DNA from: JAFMKE01 sp964655225
GTDB lineage: Bacteria; Bacteroidota; Bacteroidia; Chitinophagales; UBA8649
DNA length: 12,520 nt
NCBI GenBank assembly: GCA_964655225.1
Contig: CAZZMB010000049.1
Location: 1 to 12,520 of the forward strand
Direction of reading: 5' to 3'
This document shows, piece after piece, positions 7,234 through 12,520 of this stretch. The notes beneath the pieces were generated by a model that made no database searches, was not told the DNA's origin, and saw only the letters and a program-made list of their open reading frames with translations. The position numbers were made by a program, and so were the translations under genes. Position 1 is the first letter of the stretch. The number at the start of each line of letters is the position of its first letter.

Positions 7234-8481
7234 ATGGATATGCGACAAATTTTATTGACAAATATTAAGGAACTTGTTCAGGTAAGGGAGAATGAAGAGG
7301 GAGTTGTTGCTGGCTCAGCGATGTCAAACTTGCCTTCTATCAAAAATGCTTGGTTGCTGTTGAAGGGCGATTACATTGAAGATTATGGTGAAATGGATAC
7401 TTGTCCATCAGGAGACTTCAAAATTGTGGACGTCAAGGGGAAAATGATACTGCCTACTTGGGTGGATTGTCATACGCATATTGTTTTTGCCGCTAGCCGG
7501 GAAGAGGAGTTTGTGATGAAAATCAAGGGACAAACTTATGAAGAAATTGCTGCAGCAGGCGGAGGAATCTTAAATTCTGCTAGAAAATTGCGTCAACATA
7601 GTGAAGATGAGTTATATCAGCGTGCTGCTGATCGGCTGATTAAGTTGATTAAATTAGGTACAGGTGGTATTGAGATAAAAAGTGGCTATGGCTTAAGTAA
7701 AGAAAGTGAATTGAAAATGTTGCGGGTTATTCAAAGACTAAAGGCAAACTTTGATGTTCCAATAAAAGCAAATTTGCTCGCGGCGCATGCTATACCTGAG
7801 GAGTATAAGGGAGATCGACAAGGCTATATAGATCTTATTATACAAGAAATCATTCCGGAGGTTGCAGCACAAAATCTAGCAGAATTTATTGATGTCTTTT
7901 GCGAGGAAGGATTTTTTAGCGTAGAAGAAACGGATCAAATTTTAAAAGCTGGACGAAAATATGGCTTACTTCCCAAAATTCATGCAAATCAATTAGCGAT
8001 AAGTGGCGGTGTGCAGGTGGCGGTAAAAAATGATGCGATATCTGTAGATCATTTAGAACAAATTGGCAAAGCAGAAATTGATGCCTTGAAAGCATCGAAT
8101 ACCATTCCAGTGGTTTTGCCGTCTTGTTCATTTTATTTAGGTATACCCTATGCTCCTGTGCGTGCCTTGATTAATGCAAATTTACCTGTAGCAATGGCCT
8201 CCGACTATAATCCAGGGAGTACGCCAAGCGGTAATATGAATTTTCTGGTAAGCTTGGCTTGCATCCAAATGAAGATGCTTCCTGAAGAGGCAATCAATGC
8301 GGCCACAATTAATGCTGCGCACGCTATGGGTGTTCAAGATAATTTGGGTAGTATAACAAAAGGTAAACTAGCTAATTTTTTTATAACAGCTGCTGTTCCT
8401 TCGGTCCATTATTTGGCCTATAGTTTTGGTGAGAATTGTATTCAAGAGGTTTGGATCAATGGCCGAAAGTTTTCAGCTTGA
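7234..8481 (+). CDS. hutI: Imidazolonepropionase (histidine degradation)
   Basis: The 415-residue product fits HutI of the amidohydrolase superfamily, which hydrolyses 4-imidazolone-5-propanoate to N-formimino-L-glutamate in the third step of histidine breakdown. The likely metal ligands are all present: His80 and His82 (DCHTH), His250 (KIHANQ) and Asp324 (ASDYNPGS), with His273 (VDHLE) in the active site. FAASREEEF (85-93), GGGILNSA (109-116) and PSGNMNF (331-337) are further family motifs. Gln253 occupies a position where many HutI proteins have Glu; I believe Gln also occurs in Bacteroidota members. The ATG at 7234 directly follows the rhomboid TAA; a second in-frame ATG at 7240 is an equally possible start. 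No hutH, hutU or formiminoglutamase gene lies in the window. Confidence 0.95.
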   Translation: MDMRQILLTNIKELVQVRENEEGVVAGSAMSNLPSIKNAWLLLKGDYIEDYGEMDTCPSGDFKIVDVKGKMILPTWVDCHTHIVFAASREEEFVMKIKGQTYEEIAAAGGGILNSARKLRQHSEDELYQRAADRLIKLIKLGTGGIEIKSGYGLSKESELKMLRVIQRLKANFDVPIKANLLAAHAIPEEYKGDRQGYIDLIIQEIIPEVAAQNLAEFIDVFCEEGFFSVEETDQILKAGRKYGLLPKIHANQLAISGGVQVAVKNDAISVDHLEQIGKAEIDALKASNTIPVVLPSCSFYLGIPYAPVRALINANLPVAMASDYNPGSTPSGNMNFLVSLACIQMKMLPEEAINAATINAAHAMGVQDNLGSITKGKLANFFITAAVPSVHYLAYSFGENCIQEVWINGRKFSA

Positions 8482-8649
8482 TAAGTCTGTTTTGCGTTTC
8501 AGTAAGCTTTAGCCATACACCATTTAATAAAGCCATCGCATCGAAAATGTTTAAGAGCAATTAACTTCTTTTTTAAGTTTGTATAAAAAATGTGGTGTAG
8601 TTCTGGAAACAATATATAAAATATATTTTTTCACTATATAGGTAGAGAT
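8482..8649 (+). other. Intergenic region with a spaced inverted repeat and an AT-rich palindrome
   Basis: This 168-bp gap between hutI and the membrane protein gene has no GC-rich terminator. It contains TACACCA (8516-8522) and its inverted copy TGGTGTA (8593-8599), 70 bp apart, flanking a candidate -7 box. Further on there is an AT-only palindrome, AATATAT (8611-8617) and ATATATT (8621-8627), followed by a short T-run. Both may be chance in AT-rich DNA. No small gene was convincing. Confidence 0.25.
8574..8581 (+). promoter_or_regulatory. Candidate -7 element (TAAGTTTG) of the membrane protein gene
   Basis: TAAGTTTG fits TAnnTTTG exactly. It lies 68 bp before the ATG at 8650, giving a leader of about 60 nt. 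No clear -33 TTG is present at the right distance. The gap after hutI makes a separate promoter here plausible. Confidence 0.35.
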
Positions 8650-9939
8650 ATGTTTCGAATAGTCCTATTTTTGTTAGGAGCTATGATACAAGTAATAATC
8701 ATTTTATTTTATGTTGGTTTGATAGCTTATGGTATCCATAGATTGCCGCTATTTACAATCAATGGATTAAGTAAAAAGTTTATACTCTTTCTATTCCTTC
8801 TTAAAATTAGTGCAGGCTTAATCTATGTTTATTTTTCTACGCATATTATTAAGGCGGGAGATATAATGATGTACTATTCGGATAGTCAACTTATATACGC
8901 TCACTTGAGGCATGGGGACATACTTACATTTTTACAATTAAGCATGGGTTTAAACAATGTCTCTATTACCGAAAATATTGCCTCTACGGTGTATTCAATG
9001 GGCTTTTGGCACGATACTTCGGCCTATATGGTGGTCCGGTTCAATGCATTGGTAAATGTGTTTACCTTGGGAACTGGCATCTATGCAAACGCAGTTTTTT
9101 TTGCATCTATATCTTTTTTGGGATCATTCCTTTTCGCGAAGGTTTTGGCCAAAAAGCTACAAGCAAAGACCAGTGTATTGCTAGCGGTTTTTTTAACGCC
9201 AAGTGTTTGGTATTGGACAGCAGGTTCACATAAGGAATCTCTTTGCGTGGCCTTAGTTGCTTGTATACTCTATAGCCTCTTGTATCTTATCCATATTAAA
9301 AAAGTTATTGCGATTATACTGGCATTAGCTTCCTTTGTTTTATTGTTTTATACTCGATTTTTTATAGCGGCAATGCTGATTCCTTCGCTGATGGCATACT
9401 ATATGTATCATATGAAGAGAACATGGCACCCCCTGTTAGTCTTTGCGTCTGTCTTTATTGCACTTGGTGGATTATCTTATTTGACACCAAAGATCCTTGG
9501 TATTCCAAACTTGGTTGATGCAGTTGTTGCAAAGAAGCAGTTATATGAAGCACTAGATAATGGAAATACTGCAATTGATTTGGGCGTTTATGAAGAGAGT
9601 TACTTAGGTATTATAGTCAACGTTCCCCAGGCGCTATTCAATGCCATTGTTCGACCTCATTTCTTGGATATTCATTCACTTTTTCTTGGTCTTGCTAGTT
9701 TGGAGAGTCTACTGATTACTATATTACTAGTTACAGCACTTTTTTACGTAAAAAATTGTAGCTGTGATCAACAGGCCATAGTTTTTCTATTGCTAACTTT
9801 CGGTATGACTTATTTGCTGCTTACCGGTTTGATAGTTCCAAATTTGGGCGCAATACTCAGGTATCGGAGCGTTGCATTGTTTTTTCTTGTGCCTTGTTTA
9901 GTTTATCTGTGGACAAGAAAGGACGACCTATTTGCCTGA
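8650..9939 (+). CDS. Polytopic membrane protein of unknown function, GT-C glycosyltransferase-like
   Basis: I do not recognise the exact family. The 429-residue product is very hydrophobic, with roughly ten membrane segments spread from about 4 to 420. After the second segment comes a loop with AGDIMMYYSDSQLIY (69-83); an acidic residue here followed by Tyr and Asp-Ser is reminiscent of the first catalytic loop of lipid-linked-sugar GT-C glycosyltransferases. The stretch TPSVWYWTAGSHKES (183-197), where Lys-Glu follows a small turn, recurs as I recall in Bacteroidota cell-surface polysaccharide membrane proteins (Wzy or GT-C like). YTRFF (234-238), RPHFLDIHS (335-343) and a late arginine-bearing stretch (LRYRS, 403-407) fit the same pattern. 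A role in glycan transfer or polymerisation is inference. No other glycan gene is near. The start gives a good first membrane helix without a cleavage site. Confidence 0.7.
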   Translation: MFRIVLFLLGAMIQVIIILFYVGLIAYGIHRLPLFTINGLSKKFILFLFLLKISAGLIYVYFSTHIIKAGDIMMYYSDSQLIYAHLRHGDILTFLQLSMGLNNVSITENIASTVYSMGFWHDTSAYMVVRFNALVNVFTLGTGIYANAVFFASISFLGSFLFAKVLAKKLQAKTSVLLAVFLTPSVWYWTAGSHKESLCVALVACILYSLLYLIHIKKVIAIILALASFVLLFYTRFFIAAMLIPSLMAYYMYHMKRTWHPLLVFASVFIALGGLSYLTPKILGIPNLVDAVVAKKQLYEALDNGNTAIDLGVYEESYLGIIVNVPQALFNAIVRPHFLDIHSLFLGLASLESLLITILLVTALFYVKNCSCDQQAIVFLLLTFGMTYLLLTGLIVPNLGAILRYRSVALFFLVPCLVYLWTRKDDLFA

Positions 9940-9976
9940 ATTAATTATAAATATCGAGTCATTTTATATCAATTGA

Positions 9977-9984
9977 TACTTTTG
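9977..9984 (+). promoter_or_regulatory. Candidate upstream -7 element (TACTTTTG) before glutamine synthetase
   Basis: TACTTTTG fits TAnnTTTG exactly and lies 90 bp before the glutamine synthetase ATG, giving a leader of about 77 nt. A second box lies 64 bp downstream, so the gene may have tandem promoters. No clear -33 element was found. Confidence 0.3.
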
Positions 9985-10040
9985 TGGATAAAAAAGGCAT
10001 AAATTTCAACTAAAAACATTTAAAAAAAAGCTTTTCCGTT

Positions 10041-10048
10041 TAAATTTG
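10041..10048 (+). promoter_or_regulatory. Candidate proximal -7 element (TAAATTTG) of glutamine synthetase
   Basis: TAAATTTG fits TAnnTTTG exactly and lies 18 bp before the ATG at 10067, which would give a leader of about 14 nt, AT-only and without a Shine-Dalgarno sequence. The -33 position (about 10017-10021) reads CATTT, a weak match. Confidence 0.45.
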
Positions 10049-10066
10049 TGAAAAATTTATAAATAA

Positions 10067-12262
10067 ATGGATAATTCTAGAAAATCAAGTGTAAAAACTG
10101 CAACCCACCGCAAAAAGATAAACGTTAAGCTACCGAATAAGAGGATATCTGAATATTATGCGGAGAATGTTTTTACGGAATCGACAATGAAGAAATATCT
10201 TTCTGAAGATGCATTTTATGGTATTCAGAGTGCAATCAGCGCGGGAAAAAAGATTGATAGAAATACAGCCGATCAGGTGGCTGCAGCTATGAAGTCTTGG
10301 GCAATGGAGAAAGGAGCTAAATCATATACGCATTGGTTTCAACCTTTAACAGGAAGTACAGCAGAGAAGCACGATACATTCTTTGTTCCCTCAATGGATG
10401 GGGAAGGAATGGAAACATTTACGGGGGCTGAATTGATTCAACAAGAGCCTGATGCTTCTTCTTTTCCAAACGGTGGAATTCGTCAAACTTTTGAAGCAAG
10501 AGGATATACGGCATGGGATCCAACCTCTCCTGCCTTTATCATGGAGATTGGTGATGGTATTACCTTATGTATTCCAACAATTTTTATTTCATATACTGGA
10601 GAAAGCCTAGATCATAAAGCTCCGTTGTTAAAGTCTTGCCACTTTTTAGAAAAAGCAGCATTGCCTGTGGTTAATTTGTTTGACAGGCATGCTACTAAGG
10701 TACATTCAACCTTAGGATGGGAACAAGAATATTTTGTGGTAGATGAAGCTTTATTTTACGCAAGGCCTGATTTGGTATTAAGTGGAAGAACATTAATTGG
10801 TCATGCTCCTGCTAGAGGGCAACAATTGGATGATCATTATTTTGGAGCTATTCCTGAGCGAGTGTATGACTTTATGTTAGATTTTGAAAGAGAAGCGCAT
10901 AAGTTGGGTATTCCTGTAAGAACTCGCCATAATGAGGTGGCTCCAAGTCAGTTTGAGCTTGCACCAATGTATGAGGAAATGAATGTAGCAGTTGATCATA
11001 ATCAACTGATTATGGATGTACTGGAGAGAGTGGGTAAGCGACATAAGTTAGCTGTTTTGATGCATGAAAAACCATTTCAAGGCGTCAATGGGTCAGGTAA
11101 GCATAATAATTGGAGTTTAAGTACAGATACCGGTAAAAATTTGTTGTCGCCAGGCAAGACCCCGAAGACTAATTTAATGTTCTTAACCTTCTTTGTCAAT
11201 GTGATTAAAGCGGTTAATGAGTATTCAGATTTATTGCGTGCAGCCATCGCTACAGCGAGTAATGATCACCGACTAGGGGCAAACGAGGCTCCTCCTGCTA
11301 TTATCTCAGTGTTCATAGGTTCTCACTTAAGTTCGGTTTTAGAGGAAGTGGCAAAACGAGTGGACCATGGTCGTTATGATGAGGATAAAAACGCAAGCCT
11401 TAAGTTAGATATTCACAATAAGATTCCAGATGTTTTATTGGATAATACGGATAGAAACAGGACTTCTCCATTTGCTTTTACCGGAAATAAGTTTGAGGTT
11501 CGAGCAGTGGGTAGCACCGCAAATTGTGCATGGCCGATGACAGTATTGAATACCATCATGGCTAATCAATTGACGGACTTTAAAAAGGAAGTAGATAAAT
11601 TGATGAAAGGTGGAGAGAAGAAGGAAGGTGCAATTTTACGTGTAATTCGTCGGTATATCAACGCTTCAAAAAATATCTTGTTTGAAGGCGACAATTATAG
11701 TGATGAGTGGGCTCAAGAAGCAGAAAAAAGAGGATTAAGTAATGTAAAAACAACGGCTTATGCTTTGGATTTTTTGAATACGAAAAAAGCTAAAGATGTA
11801 TTTATTAAAAACAATATTTTCAGTGATGTTGAGCTAGAAGCAAGAAGTGAAATATTTTATGAAGCTTACACCATGAAACTTCAGATTGAAGCCAGAACTC
11901 TCGGAGAGATGGCATTGAATGAAATCTTGCCTGTTGCTATTACCTATCAAAACAACTTGATTGCTAATGCACGTGGTTTGAAAGATTTAGGACTTAAAAA
12001 GGGGAGTTATCAATCTCAACTAAATTTGATAGAGCGTATCTCTAGCCATATTCAGGTAATCGAAAATGATGTGGCTGAAATGATAGAGGCAAGAAAGAAA
12101 GCGAATAAGCTGGAAGGAGCTTCCGAGATGGCTAAAGCCTATTGTGATGACGTAAAGCCTTATTTTGATACGATACGATACAATTGTGATAAGTTGGAGC
12201 TGATAGTGGATGACAAACTTTGGCCAATACCGAAGTATCGAGAATTGTTATTTTTAAGGTAG
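10067..12262 (+). CDS. glnN: Glutamine synthetase type III
   Basis: The 731-residue product has the length of GSIII (about 700-730), far longer than GSI or GSII. It makes glutamine from glutamate, ammonia and ATP in the cytoplasm as a large dodecamer. Signature stretches are GWEQEYFVVD (217-226, metal-binding acids), NEVAPSQFELAP (289-300), HEKPFQGVNGSGKHNNWSL (333-351) and NRTSPFAFTGNKFEVRAVGS (464-483, the ATP and glutamate side). The C-terminal third, absent from GSI, is helical and ends in LWPIPKYRELLF as GSIII proteins do. GSIII lacks the adenylylation control of GSI. No PII or ammonium-transporter gene lies beside it; the gene appears to be a single unit with its own promoter boxes and terminator. 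The start is the first ATG after the proximal box; the basic first 30 residues are a usual GSIII extension. Confidence 0.97.
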   Translation: MDNSRKSSVKTATHRKKINVKLPNKRISEYYAENVFTESTMKKYLSEDAFYGIQSAISAGKKIDRNTADQVAAAMKSWAMEKGAKSYTHWFQPLTGSTAEKHDTFFVPSMDGEGMETFTGAELIQQEPDASSFPNGGIRQTFEARGYTAWDPTSPAFIMEIGDGITLCIPTIFISYTGESLDHKAPLLKSCHFLEKAALPVVNLFDRHATKVHSTLGWEQEYFVVDEALFYARPDLVLSGRTLIGHAPARGQQLDDHYFGAIPERVYDFMLDFEREAHKLGIPVRTRHNEVAPSQFELAPMYEEMNVAVDHNQLIMDVLERVGKRHKLAVLMHEKPFQGVNGSGKHNNWSLSTDTGKNLLSPGKTPKTNLMFLTFFVNVIKAVNEYSDLLRAAIATASNDHRLGANEAPPAIISVFIGSHLSSVLEEVAKRVDHGRYDEDKNASLKLDIHNKIPDVLLDNTDRNRTSPFAFTGNKFEVRAVGSTANCAWPMTVLNTIMANQLTDFKKEVDKLMKGGEKKEGAILRVIRRYINASKNILFEGDNYSDEWAQEAEKRGLSNVKTTAYALDFLNTKKAKDVFIKNNIFSDVELEARSEIFYEAYTMKLQIEARTLGEMALNEILPVAITYQNNLIANARGLKDLGLKKGSYQSQLNLIERISSHIQVIENDVAEMIEARKKANKLEGASEMAKAYCDDVKPYFDTIRYNCDKLELIVDDKLWPIPKYRELLFLR

Positions 12263-12281
12263 TTTCACTTAGTTGATAATA

Positions 12282-12312
12282 AAAAAACGCCCAGTTATGC
12301 TGGGCGTTTTTT
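12282..12312. terminator. Strong bidirectional intrinsic terminator after glutamine synthetase
   Basis: A perfect GC-rich stem, AACGCCCAG (12286-12294) with CTGGGCGTT (12300-12308), encloses the loop TTATG and is flanked by an A-tract (12281-12287) and a T-tract (12307-12312). It lies about 20 bp after the glnN stop and about 50 bp beyond the stop of the converging minus-strand gene, so it can end both transcripts. Confidence 0.95.
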
Positions 12313-12363
12313 ATTGATAAAATCTGAAAGTTAATTTTATCAATACCGAATATAATTTTCATT

Positions 12364-12520
12364 TTACTCGCAATCAGAATTTAATCTGTAAAAAGTTTGT
12401 CCATTCATTTCAAAGTTTGCTTGACCACCCTCGCAGTCAAATGTGACTAGAGTTACCAATTCATTTCCAAAATTCAAATCAACATGGAGTGTATCATTTT
12501 CAAATGTATAATTAAGAACT
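12364..12520 (-). CDS. C-terminal part of an unidentified, probably exported beta-rich protein (5' end beyond the window)
   Basis: On the minus strand a frame is open from the window edge to a TAA at 12364-12366 and encodes 51 residues. The peptide alternates polar and hydrophobic residues in strand-like runs (NYTFENDTLHVDLNFG, LVTLVTFDCEGG, FEMNGQTFYRL) and has only two cysteines, in FDCEGG and at the very end (SDCE), which could form a disulfide. This suggests a small beta-sandwich or lipocalin-like envelope protein, a common type in Bacteroidota, but I cannot name the family. The frame, the amino-acid composition and the terminator just beyond its stop support a real gene end. Confidence 0.65.
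   Translation of the reverse strand, partial: VLNYTFENDTLHVDLNFGNELVTLVTFDCEGGQANFEMNGQTFYRLNSDCE

Noticed and set aside
12132..12362. Minus-strand open frame of 76 codons
   Set aside because: It overlaps the conserved C-terminus of glutamine synthetase and reads through the strong terminator at 12282-12312, so it is a shadow.
1..12520. Mobile elements, CRISPR arrays, tRNA or rRNA genes, defence or toxin-antitoxin loci
   Set aside because: No transposase or integrase motifs, no direct-repeat arrays, no cloverleaf candidates and no small paired genes were seen; nearly all space is filled by long conserved genes.

Overview
The window looks like an ordinary chromosomal segment of a Bacteroidota (Bacteroidetes) bacterium. 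Evidence for this is a type III glutamine synthetase, an outer-membrane OmpA lipoprotein with TPR, beta-propeller and regulatory-like domains (the PorE architecture), a small 'CPTY' lipoprotein, a DUF1343/NamZ lipoprotein and a rhomboid protease with a Bacteroidota-type C-terminal tail. The DNA is AT-rich, no start codon has a clear Shine-Dalgarno sequence, and several genes have a TAnnTTTG element, the Bacteroidota sigma-ABfr -7 box. I cannot fix the order or genus.

Layout. Positions 1-111 hold the last 36 codons of an unidentified plus-strand gene. Next come dnaN (218-1336) and, 3 bp later, a small basic lipoprotein gene (1340-1552), closed by a two-way hairpin terminator (1555-1584). On the minus strand follow a PorE-like OmpA lipoprotein (1606-3570), a 187-bp gap with frameshifted open frames and a perfect palindrome, and a LolC/LolE-type permease (3758-5068). 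Divergent from the permease is a plus-strand run: a NamZ-like muramidase lipoprotein (5136-6380), a rhomboid protease (6397-7233) and hutI (7234-8481), spaced 16 and 0 bp apart. After a 168-bp gap comes an unrecognised polytopic membrane protein with GT-C-like features (8650-9939). A glutamine synthetase III gene (10067-12262) follows, with two candidate -7 boxes and a strong two-way terminator (12282-12312). The window ends in the 3' end of a converging minus-strand gene (12364-12520).

Functional picture. The genes mix DNA replication (dnaN), envelope biology (OmpA lipoprotein, lipoprotein-release-type permease, muramidase, rhomboid, membrane GT-C-like protein) and nitrogen metabolism (hutI, GSIII). 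HutI yields formiminoglutamate, which leads to glutamate, the substrate of GSIII, but the two genes are separated by another gene and have their own promoter candidates, so this link is only metabolic.

I found no mobile element, CRISPR array, RNA gene, toxin-antitoxin pair or defence locus, and nothing that clearly makes a new system. The items most worth a second look are the unrecognised membrane protein, the tiny basic lipoprotein behind dnaN, the -7 boxes that nearly touch start codons (possible leaderless mRNAs), and the gap at 3571-3757.
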